From Nocardioides seonyuensis (GTDB lineage Bacteria > Actinomycetota > Actinomycetes > Propionibacteriales > Nocardioidaceae): 64,000 nucleotides of DNA. Position 1 is the stretch's first letter, and each line of letters starts with the position of its first letter. Of the stretch, positions 36,443-44,657 are shown in pieces. Both the position numbers and the translations under genes were made by a program. The notes beneath the pieces are model-generated. The model saw only the letters and a program-made list of their open reading frames with translations. It had not been told where the DNA came from and did not search any database. The stretch covers positions 1,178,001 to 1,242,000 of the forward strand of contig NZ_CP038436.1 in NCBI RefSeq assembly GCF_004683965.1, given 5' to 3'.

Positions 36443-36925
36443 TCACGGGACGAACCGCGGTCCCCTGGCCACGCGGATCGCCCCGCGAGCACCCGCCTCG
36501 ACCCGCTCGCCGCGCTGTCGTACCTCGAGCGAGCCCTCCTCGGCGAGCTCCCAGGCCACGGCGCGGGAGACGGGCGAGAGGCGGCGCCACTGCTCGCCGC
36601 CGACGATCCGGGCGGGCTCGCTGGGGCAGACCGTGCCCTCGGGTCGGTGTCGCAGGAGGGTGCGATAGGCCGCAACCAGGCGTGCGTGCTGGCCCTTCTC
36701 GGTGGGCTCCCACCACGGGTCACCGCGCTCGCCCAGGGCCACCTTCGCGTCCTGGACGCGGTGACGCACAGCGTCGCCGTCGGTCTTGACCGCGCGGCGG
36801 GCCGACATCAGCTCCGCGACGAGCTCGGTCTTGAGCCTGTCGGGGATGTGCGGATCAGTGGCCCGCCACCGACGGCCGTCGACGACGATCCACCGCTCGT
36901 CGTCCTTCTCTGGTCCCCGGGTCAC
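36443..36925 (-). CDS. DUF3253-type protein
   Basis: 160 aa from GTG 36925, which overlaps the upstream TspO-like stop by 4 bp (GTGA). The N-terminus has DERWIVVDGRRWRATDPHIP and the middle DVRHRVQDAKVALGERGDPWWEP-like segments. The C-terminal half resembles a winged helix (VSRAVAWELAEEGSLEVRQRG). Function unknown. Confidence 0.7.
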   Translation of the reverse strand: MTRGPEKDDERWIVVDGRRWRATDPHIPDRLKTELVAELMSARRAVKTDGDAVRHRVQDAKVALGERGDPWWEPTEKGQHARLVAAYRTLLRHRPEGTVCPSEPARIVGGEQWRRLSPVSRAVAWELAEEGSLEVRQRGERVEAGARGAIRVARGPRFVP

Positions 36926-37734
36926 CGGGCCATGCTCGGCGCCCGCGCTGCCGTGCGCAAGGCGAGGCCGACGGTGAGCAGTGCGGCCACGGCGGCCGCG
37001 ACTGCGACCACGACCGACTCGGGCGCCGTGCTGAGCCGCCCGACACAGATCCACGCCAGGCCCCAGCTCATCGCAGCGCCCACGGCCAGCGGCTCGCTCA
37101 CCCGTGGCAGCTTGAGGGCGGCCACACCGACCAGCAGGAGCACGACCACGACGGCGATCGGTACGGCGACGTCGCGAGGCGGGTCCACACCCGCGAGCAC
37201 CAGCGCGAAGGTGATGTTGGCAGCGGTCGCCACGTTGACCCAGCCCAGGTAGAGCCCGAACCCGATGTCGACGACCCAGCGCTCCACCGTCGACTCGGGC
37301 GGCGTGGCCTTCAGGACCCGGTGCACCGCGATGAGGCTGCCGAGCAGCAGGAGCATCACGACCACGCTGCCCCATGCCGACTCGAGCTGCTCCACCACCA
37401 GGATCCAGGCGGCGTTGAGCACGAGGGAGGCGACGGCGGGCCACAAGATCCCCCGCGCCCGGGCGCTCCCCGCCCCGGCCGGCAAGGCCTGCCACACGAC
37501 GTAGGCCACCAGGAACGCATAGATCAGCGACCAGATCGAGAAGGCCGGGCCGGCCGGGGCGATGAACGTGGCGGTGTCCGCGATCGAGTCGCCGTCGCCG
37601 ACTCCGCCGCTCTCGAGGATCACGCCATTGCCGACGAGGATGCCGAACACCGTCACCACCATGGCGAGGGCTGGCAGGAAGGTCAGTGCACGTGAGGAGC
37701 CGGAGCTGGTGCTGCCGCGATCAACATCAGTCAT
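36922..37734 (-). CDS. TspO/MBR-like tryptophan-rich membrane protein
   Basis: 270-aa multi-pass protein with about seven hydrophobic helices. It has TspO-like features: PAGPAFSIWSLIYAFLVAY, LNAAWILVVEQLESAWGS and LGWVNVATAANI. It is longer than typical 150-180-residue TspO, as in several actinobacterial members. It may bind tetrapyrroles or other hydrophobic ligands; this is inferred from family. ATG 37734 was chosen over the start 9 bp upstream. Confidence 0.75.
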   Translation of the reverse strand: MTDVDRGSTSSGSSRALTFLPALAMVVTVFGILVGNGVILESGGVGDGDSIADTATFIAPAGPAFSIWSLIYAFLVAYVVWQALPAGAGSARARGILWPAVASLVLNAAWILVVEQLESAWGSVVVMLLLLGSLIAVHRVLKATPPESTVERWVVDIGFGLYLGWVNVATAANITFALVLAGVDPPRDVAVPIAVVVVLLLVGVAALKLPRVSEPLAVGAAMSWGLAWICVGRLSTAPESVVVAVAAAVAALLTVGLALRTAARAPSMAR

Positions 37735-37783
37735 GCATGCCACCCTGACACGTCGGTGTGCATGGCGCCCTGCACCCAGCCGC

Positions 37784-38479
37784 CTACTGGCTCAGAACGT
37801 TGTCGCGGTTCGCCGTCGCGTCGTTGATGACCTCGTCCGCGACCAACCGCAGCTTGGTGTTGCTTGTCGACGACATCCGCGCAAGGAACGCGAATGCGCG
37901 AGCGTCGTCCAGGCTGTACTTGTGCATGACGATTCCGACCGCGCGGCCGATGACGGTACGGGTCTCGACTGCTTGCTTGAGCTGTGAGATCTCGCGGGCG
38001 TACTCGATGGCGGTCGCGGCCTGGTGCGCGAAGAGCTCGTCAAGGCCGTCAAGGTCCGCGAAGGCACCCTGCCGGAGGGAGTAGAGGTTCAGGGCGCCGT
38101 TGGAGTCGGTTGCATCGAAGAGTCGAACGGCAGCTTGGGCGCGGATGCCGGCGCTCAATGCGACCGGCGCGTACCGAGGCCACCGGGACTCGGTGCTGAG
38201 ATCCGGGCTGGTCTCGTGGACGGTGTGCGTGGCCGCCTCGTAGCACGGGCCTTCATGGAACTCGTACTGGGCAGCGTCGAGGTCCCAGATGAGGTCGTCG
38301 GTGGGTGCCACGGTCTGCAGGCGGTCGTCGTCGTGCTTGATGGTGATGCTGGCGTGATCGACGTCTGGGAGGGCTTCCACGGCCGCCGCGGTGATCTGGG
38401 CCAGCGTGCTGTCGAGGTCGGCTGGGGTGAGAGTCGCTCGCAGACGGCGGCTCAGCTCGAGGTACTCCTGCTTGTCCAC
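37784..38479 (-). CDS. GAF-ANTAR domain regulator
   Basis: 231 aa. An N-terminal GAF sensor domain (about 20-160) is followed by a C-terminal ANTAR RNA-binding domain (LKQAVETRTVIGRAVGIVMH, then DDARAFAFLARMSSTSNTKLR). ANTAR proteins act as antiterminators on paired hairpins. This protein lacks a phosphoacceptor domain, so GAF ligand binding is the likely switch. It is the last chromosomal gene before the island. Confidence 0.88.
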   Translation of the reverse strand: MDKQEYLELSRRLRATLTPADLDSTLAQITAAAVEALPDVDHASITIKHDDDRLQTVAPTDDLIWDLDAAQYEFHEGPCYEAATHTVHETSPDLSTESRWPRYAPVALSAGIRAQAAVRLFDATDSNGALNLYSLRQGAFADLDGLDELFAHQAATAIEYAREISQLKQAVETRTVIGRAVGIVMHKYSLDDARAFAFLARMSSTSNTKLRLVADEVINDATANRDNVLSQ

Positions 38480-38589
38480 CTGCCGAACCTACTCGTTTCT
38501 CCCCCGTCCATCAGCACGATGGTCTTCTGGGCCCGGCTCCCCTACCGACGTTGCTCGGCCTCGGTGAGGAGCGGGCAGGTCAGGGGCTT

Positions 38590-38630
38590 GAGGCGGAGCC
38601 GCCTGTCGGAATCGAACCGACGACCTAGTC
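38590..38630. repeat. attL: 41-bp copy of the tRNA-Thr 3' part
   Basis: This 41-bp sequence is identical to 63723-63763, which covers the 3' half of tRNA-Thr(CGT) and a few flanking bases. Identity stops abruptly on both sides. It is the displaced original end of the tRNA gene and marks the left boundary of the integrated element. The repeats lie 25,133 bp apart. Confidence 0.93.
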
Positions 38631-38748
38631 TTCTCGGTTTGATTCCGCCGATTCGCGCTCAGCAGAGCGGGTTTCCGCAGGTCATCACAACTGCTCGCTG
38701 TCCCGGCGCATCCCGATGCCTCTCCGTGAATCCCGGCTTATCCCTGCG

Positions 38749-38771
38749 AAACACCGGGGCAAACACCGGGG
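38749..38771. repeat. Tandem AAACACCGGGG repeats, candidate integrase arm sites
   Basis: AAACACCGGGG occurs at 38749-38759 and again at 38761-38771. Similar CACCGGGAT units lie near the other end at 63551-63570. Short repeated sequences near both attachment sites are typical arm-type sites for tyrosine integrases. The surrounding 38631-38830 stretch has no convincing gene. Confidence 0.5.
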
Positions 38772-38830
38772 ATGCGCAACGCGGCCTTTGCCCTACCGGC
38801 TTCTCACGTGGGTGGTGGAACCGTGCCGGT

Positions 38831-39199
38831 TCACTTTCGGTGGATACCGGGACGCTCGACCGAACCGGGAGACGCGTCGCTGTGGTCGATCGGAACAATG
38901 ACTACGACCATCGACTGTGCTGGCTGCTCTTGACCAGAGTCATCGGTGGGCCCAATCAGACCCGCTTGGAGCAGAGCGAGAAACACCAAGCCGATAGCAA
39001 GCGCGACGGACAGCCCGAGGGCGAGGACAGGCGGGGTGAGCGCCAGGCTGATTGTCCAGATTGCGATGTCTCGAAGCCGGAGCGCCCACTCCTCTACGAA
39101 CCCAGAGAAGCCTCTCTCAACGGGGTGCAGGTAGTTCTCTTGCCAGAACCATCGGTCCGCCTTGAGTGCCGCTTCATTCCGCGTCGTGTCGTCGGTCAC
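38831..39199 (-). CDS. Island membrane protein of unknown function (distal of pair)
   Basis: 122 aa from GTG 39199, which overlaps the upstream stop by 4 bp (GTGA) and has GGAG 7 nt before it. A soluble N-terminal part with RWFWQENYLHPVERG precedes a long hydrophobic region (about 45-85) that could form two transmembrane helices, then a polar tail. No family recognised. It is coupled to the next gene, so the two probably form one membrane complex. Confidence 0.6.
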   Translation of the reverse strand: MTDDTTRNEAALKADRWFWQENYLHPVERGFSGFVEEWALRLRDIAIWTISLALTPPVLALGLSVALAIGLVFLALLQAGLIGPTDDSGQEQPAQSMVVVIVPIDHSDASPGSVERPGIHRK

Positions 39200-39567
39200 C
39201 GCGTGCTCCAAACACGACGAAGCGCCCCGGCCAAGTCACACATCGTGTAGAAGATGACGATCACGGCAGGCGGGACAGTCAGGGCGAGCCGAACGGCGAC
39301 GAACAGGAAGTTCTCGACAGGGTCAGATAACTCCTGATCCATCAGGCCGTTGATTAACGACGCCCAATAGAAGGTGCCGAGCAGGAAGAGCCCGTCGATT
39401 ACCACTGACAGAAGGAGCAAGACCAAGAATCGTCCGTGGCGAAGCACGCGGGCGACGTCCGGAGGGAGAGCCCACCGGGACTCACGGGCCGATTCCGGCC
39501 CTGCCTCGCCTGTCACGAACGGGATACTAGAGGGCCGGGCACTCCTGATGGCCTCGTCTCGCAGCAA
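39196..39567 (-). CDS. Island membrane protein of unknown function (proximal of pair)
   Basis: Up to 123 aa; the start is uncertain (TTG 39567 or GTG 39516). Two or three hydrophobic helices at about 46-72 and 85-110, with RHGRFLVLLLLSVVIDGLFLL and PPAVIVIFYTMCDLAG. It is encoded directly upstream of a second small membrane protein in the same operon. Function unknown. Confidence 0.6.
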   Translation of the reverse strand: MLRDEAIRSARPSSIPFVTGEAGPESARESRWALPPDVARVLRHGRFLVLLLLSVVIDGLFLLGTFYWASLINGLMDQELSDPVENFLFVAVRLALTVPPAVIVIFYTMCDLAGALRRVWSTR

Positions 39568-39697
39568 ACTAGAGCGCTGACCCGCCTTTCACTGCAAACC
39601 CATTCCGGTACTCGCGATTTCTGTATGTGCCAACTTCGCCTCTATCCAGGTGGCCCCACACTTGTAGGTGTAGGGCCGCTCACTGACAGACGGCGGC

Positions 39698-40123
39698 TTA
39701 GTCGGGCTGGCGGAGTGGCCAACCCTGCCTTTCGAGGAGTCCGACGAGCACGTCGGAGACGTCCTGCTCTTCCTCTGACGGCTCGCCGGTGGCGGGGTCG
39801 AGGACGCCGACGACGAGACAGGTTCCGGCGAAGACGTCCTGTCGGTTCATCGAGTCAGGCGTGGTGGTCCGCGCCAGTGTGGTCGCTGCCTCGTTGAAAG
39901 GCAGGCCGAGCAGTCTGCCTTCCTCATTGCAGTAGAGGATGCCGTCGGCGAGCCTCACGACCTCGATACAGCCACCCACAACGGACTGCAAGGTGTCGAG
40001 GTCAGGGGTGATGGCGGCGATGTAGGGCGGCGCGTCGGCGGGGATGACGAGTGCGGCGATGATGCAGTTGACGATTTTGGCTCTCCAAGGGTGCGTTGAA
40101 TGGGCCAGGGTCGCGTCCGCCAC
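39698..40123 (-). CDS. DUF3846-domain protein
   Basis: About 141 aa from GTG 40123; the open frame reaches 40495 but that extension looks non-coding. The domain includes ALVIPADAPPYIAAITPDL, GGCIEVVRLADGILYCNEEG and GTCLVVGVLDPATGEPS, typical of small phage- and plasmid-associated DUF3846 proteins. Function unknown. The segment just upstream carries a diverged duplicate of its 5' end. Confidence 0.65.
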   Translation of the reverse strand: MADATLAHSTHPWRAKIVNCIIAALVIPADAPPYIAAITPDLDTLQSVVGGCIEVVRLADGILYCNEEGRLLGLPFNEAATTLARTTTPDSMNRQDVFAGTCLVVGVLDPATGEPSEEEQDVSDVLVGLLERQGWPLRQPD

Positions 40124-40335
40124 TGACAGCGGTCGTCTGCGGGGGAGTGCCACGGTCTCGATACGGCCATCGACGGCTGCGTGCGGCGTCTCCACTGACG
40201 GTTCCGGTCTGGCGAGAGGGCGGCTCTTGTGCCGGGATGATGAGTGTGGTGATGAGGCGGTCCGACGTTCACCGAACCCCCCTGAGTGTTTTGACCGTGC
40301 GCCAGGGTCCCGTCCACCACCGACAGTCGCCCAGG
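40046..40335. repeat. Diverged tandem duplication of the DUF3846 gene 5' end
   Basis: Two segments of about 95 bp (near 40046-40140 and 40238-40335) align. They share 'GCCAGGGTC-CGTCC-CCAC-GACAG' blocks and a GATGAYGAGTGYGGYGATGA block. On the minus strand the first encodes VADATLAH...ALVIPADAPP and the second VVDGTLAHGQ...TLIIPAQEPP in a shifted frame. The outer copy looks like a decayed fragment of the same gene. Confidence 0.5.
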
Positions 40336-40365
40336 GTGTCGGTGCCCTCTGTTGCACTATGGCAC

Positions 40366-40566
40366 GTGGCTGAATCAGGACAGGGCGTGTTCCGTGCCGT
40401 TGTGACCCGTGATGGGCAGGCGGCGGCCCGGCACGACAGCAGGTTCGTGGCGGCGAACTGTCTAGAGACGCGGACACCGGACCCCGACGGGGCACTGTGG
40501 GAGGTCCAGTTCGAGGACGGCTTCTGGATTATGGCGAGCACGCCAGACCTCACCTTCGACCGCTAA
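40366..40566 (+). CDS. Small hypothetical island protein
   Basis: 66 aa from GTG 40366. The sequence GVFRAVVTRDGQAAARHDSR and LWEVQFEDGFWIMASTPDL suggests a small beta-rich domain. No family recognised and no clear ribosome site, so it remains a weak call. It lies between DUF3846 and the gene at 40671. Confidence 0.4.
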   Translation: MAESGQGVFRAVVTRDGQAAARHDSRFVAANCLETRTPDPDGALWEVQFEDGFWIMASTPDLTFDR

Positions 40567-40670
40567 CCCGCCAGCGGCTGCTGTCCCTGTCGGGACAGTG
40601 TTCCCCAGTCGGTAGCGCTTCCCTGGTTGAATGACCCCCGCATACATGGTGTCCACCAGCGGGAGTCGGC

Positions 40671-41924
40671 GTGGCCGTAGACGACGAGCGTCGCATCACT
40701 GCTGGCCCACGCCGCGAGAACATCATCGCTGCGTTATCCAGGGAACTCGACCCGCGCGACACGTTGTCGGCGGCGTCCCGTCTGGATGAGTTGATCGTCA
40801 CCCCGACACCGCGGCCAATGATTGTGTCTGGAGATATTGACGGGCTGGTCTCTGCCTCGATGCTCCGCCAGGCGGCTCCCACATGGGATGCGGTCGCGCT
40901 CATCGTGAAGTCCGGCATGGTCTACCTTCACCCCGACGTTGTGGGTGGCCTCAACCTTGCTGACTGCTTCGGTGTGGACGTGTACTCGACGTACATCCCA
41001 AACGTGTCGAACCACGTGGCGTTGTGGGGCGGGAAGAAGGCAGGCGGCTCGGCGGAGGCACTTGCTGCCGCTCAGGCTTACGACACCGAGGTGATTGCCC
41101 GGTCCAAAAGCACACTGCTCGCCACGCCGTCGTTATGGGCTGGCATCGAAGGGTCCTACGGGGAAGCCGGAAAGCGATACCGGGCGGCGGGCTACCGGTA
41201 TCCCCTTGGCACAGCCCAGGTCCTGCTCGCGATGCTCGAAGTGACGGGTCGGTCTCCCAAACTCTTCGACCGTGAGTACCTTCCTTGGCTAATCGCGAAC
41301 TGCGACGGCGGCCTGAAGACCATCCGCGACTACCCGCACAACGTGCCGATGTGGTGGGGATGCCTGGCCGCCGCAGTCGGCCCCGCCTCCATCAGCGAAC
41401 AGATCTACCAAGTCGCTGCGACCCAGCGACCGACAGAGTTCGTCGACACCGTGAACCGGCTCCGCGCTGAAGGCCACTTGGTGGCGGGGTCCCCCGCGGG
41501 CCACCTCGACGACTCGTGGAACCTCCGCACGCAGTCACTCACCGACATTGCACCAGTCGTGCGCTGGATTAGCAGCCTTTCAGGTTGGCCGGACCCGTTC
41601 CGCGGCGGAGCCGAAAACCTCGCCAAGTGGACGCCGGTCCAACTGACCAAGGCAGGGAAACTTCTCACCTCGGGTCTACCAGCCGGTGCCAGCACTGACG
41701 AGCGGGTCGAGAAGTACAAGGCGCATCTGCGAGCCTCGCTCGACGCTGTGCACACGAACTTCGCGTTCTTTGACCAGTCCCAGCGCCTCGGCTGGGTGGC
41801 GCCCTGGGATACCGCTCAGCAGCCCACGGCGGGTGATCTGCCCGATGCACTCCAACCGACGCGTGGCCTCTTCGAGACCGAGGAGTCCATCGCCGACGCC
41901 GACCCCGGACAGGTCGTCATCTAG
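40671..41924 (+). CDS. Island protein with DHH-like motif, next to the R-M genes
   Basis: 417 aa, GTG start with GGGAG just upstream. The segment MIVSGDIDGLVSASMLRQAA resembles the first motif of DHH-type phosphoesterases (DxDGxxSA). The later DHH histidines are not evident, so enzymatic activity is uncertain. It contains three tryptophan-rich patches. The 3' end overlaps the converging vsr gene by 4 bp. Its position beside a restriction-modification cluster suggests a defence-related role, which is inference. Confidence 0.55.
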   Translation: MAVDDERRITAGPRRENIIAALSRELDPRDTLSAASRLDELIVTPTPRPMIVSGDIDGLVSASMLRQAAPTWDAVALIVKSGMVYLHPDVVGGLNLADCFGVDVYSTYIPNVSNHVALWGGKKAGGSAEALAAAQAYDTEVIARSKSTLLATPSLWAGIEGSYGEAGKRYRAAGYRYPLGTAQVLLAMLEVTGRSPKLFDREYLPWLIANCDGGLKTIRDYPHNVPMWWGCLAAAVGPASISEQIYQVAATQRPTEFVDTVNRLRAEGHLVAGSPAGHLDDSWNLRTQSLTDIAPVVRWISSLSGWPDPFRGGAENLAKWTPVQLTKAGKLLTSGLPAGASTDERVEKYKAHLRASLDAVHTNFAFFDQSQRLGWVAPWDTAQQPTAGDLPDALQPTRGLFETEESIADADPGQVVI

Positions 41925-42337
41925 CCAGAAGCGAGCACCCTTCTGGCCGCAGCGGCTGCATCTCGCGTCACCTCGTGCTCCCAGACCCGGACCACTGTCC
42001 AGCCTGCCTCTTCGGCAAGTGCTGTGGCCCGGAGGTCCCGTTCGCGGTTTCGACGCATCTTATCCTCCCAAAGCCCTGCGTTGGGGCCGGTGAATGGGGT
42101 CCTTCGGCCGTGCTCGGGACAGGAGTGCCAATAGCAGCCGTCCACGAAGACCGCGACGTGACGCCCAGGCAACACGACGTCAGGCGTGCACCCTTTCGCG
42201 ATTCTGCGGTGTAGACGGAAACGCGCCCCGGCCGCGTGCAGGGCGCGTCGCAGCAGCACCTCGGGATGCGTGTTGGTCTTGGTGCGGCCCGACAGGTGTG
42301 CGCTCTTCGGTGTCCTGGTCCACTGCTGGCTTGCCAT
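41921..42337 (-). CDS. vsr: Vsr very-short-patch repair endonuclease
   Basis: 138 aa. The core motif GCTPDVVLPGRHVAVFVDGC followed by YWHSCPEH is the Vsr PD-(D/E)XK-like active site with zinc-binding Cys/His residues. NTHPEVLLRRALHAAG and WTVVRVWEHEV flank it. Vsr nicks T:G mismatches produced by deamination of 5-methylcytosine and typically accompanies a C5 methyltransferase, here at 43104-44579. It is divergent from the HNH endonuclease. Confidence 0.92.
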   Translation of the reverse strand: MASQQWTRTPKSAHLSGRTKTNTHPEVLLRRALHAAGARFRLHRRIAKGCTPDVVLPGRHVAVFVDGCYWHSCPEHGRRTPFTGPNAGLWEDKMRRNRERDLRATALAEEAGWTVVRVWEHEVTRDAAAAARRVLASG

Positions 42338-42389
42338 GGTCTCGCGCGTCTTCCGTTACGAACTACGTGGTGTCCCCTAGCCTGCCTGG

Positions 42390-43178
42390 GTGGCCAAGGT
42401 CTACGGCAGGCATTTTCCTGAGCGCCCGTTGATGGGTGTCATCTCAGACCTGCTCGGCATTGAGCACTTCACCACGTCGCGCGGCTCCAAGGTACGCAAG
42501 GACTTCCTCCAGGCAGTGGGGAAAGGGCTTGGCCTCCCTGAGACGACAATCGCCGCACTGGAGACCAAGGACGACGTCCTTACTGCGGTAGTGGAGGCAG
42601 CCACCCAGGAACCGATGGACCCGGGCTTGCTTTCACGTGGGGGAACAGTCACCAACGAAGCACTCCAGATCATCATTGACGGCATCACCCGCAACGGTGT
42701 TGTCGGGCGACCTCAGATGCCTGACGTCGAGCCCGAACTGGTCGCGGAAGCCGCGGCCCTCGGCATCGACTTCGAAGACTTCAAGGACGCACGGGACCGT
42801 CGGCTCATCGAGATGGCAGTTCGTGAGGGTCAGAACCAGTTCCGGAACAGATTGCTCGACGCCTACGACGGCAAGTGTGCGGTGACCGGGTACGACGCCG
42901 TCGACACCCTGGAAGCGGCCCACATTTACCCGTACCGAGGACCGGCGACCAACCACGTGACGAATGGACTTCTCCTGAGAGCGGACATCCACAAGTTGTT
43001 CGACCGAGGGGGCATCGCCATCCATGAGACTAGCCATCATGTGCTGGTCCGGGCCAACTTGATGGTCACTGCTTACGCGCCGTTGTCTAAGGCTGCCCTG
43101 CGCCTACCGCGCCGCCGCAGTGAGCGTCCCTCGACTGCTGCCCTCCGGTCCCACCGTGAGTGGGCGGGCCTCGTGTAG
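42390..43178 (+). CDS. HNH restriction endonuclease-like protein
   Basis: 262 aa, GTG start. The C-terminal nuclease motif is CAVTGYDAVDTLEAAHIYPY, then NGLLLRADIHKLFD, a classic HNH fold found in solitary and type II restriction enzymes. The N-terminal 140 residues are probably a target-recognition region. It lies between vsr and the cytosine methyltransferase, overlapping the latter's 3' end by 75 bp, so it is the likely restriction partner. Recognition sequence unknown. Confidence 0.85.
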   Translation: MAKVYGRHFPERPLMGVISDLLGIEHFTTSRGSKVRKDFLQAVGKGLGLPETTIAALETKDDVLTAVVEAATQEPMDPGLLSRGGTVTNEALQIIIDGITRNGVVGRPQMPDVEPELVAEAAALGIDFEDFKDARDRRLIEMAVREGQNQFRNRLLDAYDGKCAVTGYDAVDTLEAAHIYPYRGPATNHVTNGLLLRADIHKLFDRGGIAIHETSHHVLVRANLMVTAYAPLSKAALRLPRRRSERPSTAALRSHREWAGLV

Positions 43179-44579
43179 CGGCTTCTCCAACTCCTCGTCG
43201 GGGTTGGGCGACGAGGCGAGGACCGCTTCGACCAAGTGCGGGGCGAAGTGAGCGATTTCGTCCTTGTGCGTAAGCACGTACTCACGGAAGACGTAGTACG
43301 CCGCGCCGACGTTGACGCCGTTGCCCATCTGCTTGTACGAGGCGGGGTCGGACTGCTCCACGATGGACCCGTCCGCCCTCTCCTGCTTGAACTCGAACCA
43401 GTCCGGCAGCCCTTGGAGTCGAGCCGCTTCACGTGGCGTGAGCCTGCGACGCTTCCCGATGATGCTGGTCTGCGTGATGGCGACGAGCGCGGGCACATAG
43501 GTGGGGCGCTTGGCGCGCACACCAGATGGCCGGAAGTGCATCACGGTGTCGTCGAGGGGCACGTGGTCCTGCGCCTGCCATTCGAACTTCTGTCGGGACG
43601 CGGTGAAACCTTTGATGCTCGGGAGCCACGGGTCAATTACAGACCGATGACGCTCATAGAAGACGGCGTTCTTTCGGTAGAAGTCGGCCTTCCACTTCGG
43701 AATCTCGTCGCCTTCGAGCCGGGCGGCCTCGATGAGGTCTTCTGCCTCTTCGACAGTGCGGAACTCGTTCGCCCAGATGGGGAACCCCGGGAGTCGCTCA
43801 TTTGGCTCTAGCCTCTCCGCCACCTGGTGGAGCAGCGTGTCCCAGGCGTTGATGATGTCGACCTCGGCCTTGTCGAGGATGTACCGCTCGGGGTGCTCAA
43901 TCTCGTCGTCGGGCAGGAGCAGGTGCTTGCGGAGGTCCCACGACTGCGGGTTCCACCCGTCCACGGGTCGCGGGAGCGCGATGGGGTCGTCTCCCCGCTT
44001 AGCGACACCCGGTCGCACCTTGTGGGCGAGGATGAATACCCGCTCTCGCACCTGCGGACGACCACCGAGGTGTGGCGGGAGCAGGTGCGGCGAGAACACG
44101 GCGGGCTTGTCAGCGACGCGGTATCCGAGGTCGCGGAGGTTGCGGAGGATGGTCTCCCAAGTGTCCTGATGGTTGGGACCAGCGAGGTTGCGGACGTTCT
44201 CCAGCAGCACGACCGAAGGGCTGCGCTCCTTGAGGACGTTGGCGATGTTCCAGAAGAGGGTGCCGCGGGTCTCGTCCATTCCGCGCTGGAAACCTGACTT
44301 GGAGAAGGGCTGGCACGGGAACCCTGCGGCGAGGACATCCACAGGCGGCACTTCCATTCGCCCCTGGTCAGTCAGGGGGACGATGTCGCCTTCGACCTTC
44401 TTCGCGCCATCGTCGGAGCCTCCGTCACGGAGGGGGCGAACCCAGTTGTGGTCGTAAACCGCCTTGGCGTTCTTGTCGATTTCTGACGCGAACCAGAGGT
44501 TGCCTCCCATTGCGCCGAGTGCCGCGTGGAAGCCACCCACGCCAGCGAAGAGGTCAGCGAAGGTGAAGGAGGCGGTCAC
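43104..44579 (-). CDS. C5 cytosine-specific DNA methyltransferase
   Basis: 491 aa. Motif I FADLFAGVGGFHAAL (7-21), motif IV GFPCQPFS with catalytic Cys89, motif VI ENVRN (127-131), motif VIII QVRERVF and C-terminal motif X QMGNGVNV. It methylates cytosine at C5 in the site cut by its restriction partner. The start is GTG at 44579. A perfect TATAAT -10 lies 10 bp upstream and a perfect LexA-type box 49-64 bp upstream. Confidence 0.93.
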   Translation of the reverse strand: MTASFTFADLFAGVGGFHAALGAMGGNLWFASEIDKNAKAVYDHNWVRPLRDGGSDDGAKKVEGDIVPLTDQGRMEVPPVDVLAAGFPCQPFSKSGFQRGMDETRGTLFWNIANVLKERSPSVVLLENVRNLAGPNHQDTWETILRNLRDLGYRVADKPAVFSPHLLPPHLGGRPQVRERVFILAHKVRPGVAKRGDDPIALPRPVDGWNPQSWDLRKHLLLPDDEIEHPERYILDKAEVDIINAWDTLLHQVAERLEPNERLPGFPIWANEFRTVEEAEDLIEAARLEGDEIPKWKADFYRKNAVFYERHRSVIDPWLPSIKGFTASRQKFEWQAQDHVPLDDTVMHFRPSGVRAKRPTYVPALVAITQTSIIGKRRRLTPREAARLQGLPDWFEFKQERADGSIVEQSDPASYKQMGNGVNVGAAYYVFREYVLTHKDEIAHFAPHLVEAVLASSPNPDEELEKPLHEARPLTVGPEGSSRGTLTAAAR

Positions 44580-44588
44580 AAGAGCGAG

Positions 44589-44594
44589 ATTATA
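44589..44594 (-). promoter_or_regulatory. -10 box TATAAT of the methyltransferase gene
   Basis: On the minus strand 44594-44589 reads TATAAT, the consensus -10. It is 9 bp from the GTG start, so the transcript would be nearly leaderless. No good -35 is visible. Confidence 0.5.
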
Positions 44595-44627
44595 GGTCCA
44601 GAGTGCCGGATTACATGAGCCGCGCCG

Positions 44628-44643
44628 TCGAACGCGTGTTCGA
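44628..44643. promoter_or_regulatory. LexA (SOS) box upstream of the methyltransferase gene
   Basis: TCGAACGCGTGTTCGA is a perfect match to the actinobacterial SOS-box form TCGAAC-N4-GTTCGA and a perfect palindrome. It lies 34 bp upstream of the TATAAT box. Control of the methyltransferase promoter is inferred. The plus-strand side has only a decayed gene. Confidence 0.7.
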
Positions 44644-44657
44644 GGTGATCAATCTTG

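Noticed and set aside
38590..38630. A second tRNA gene
   Set aside because: Only the 3' part is present and no acceptor 5' strand exists. It is the attL remnant.
38716..38901. A 61-aa plus-strand frame near the left end
   Set aside because: It runs through the arm-site repeats and is partly antisense to the membrane-protein gene; composition is unnatural.
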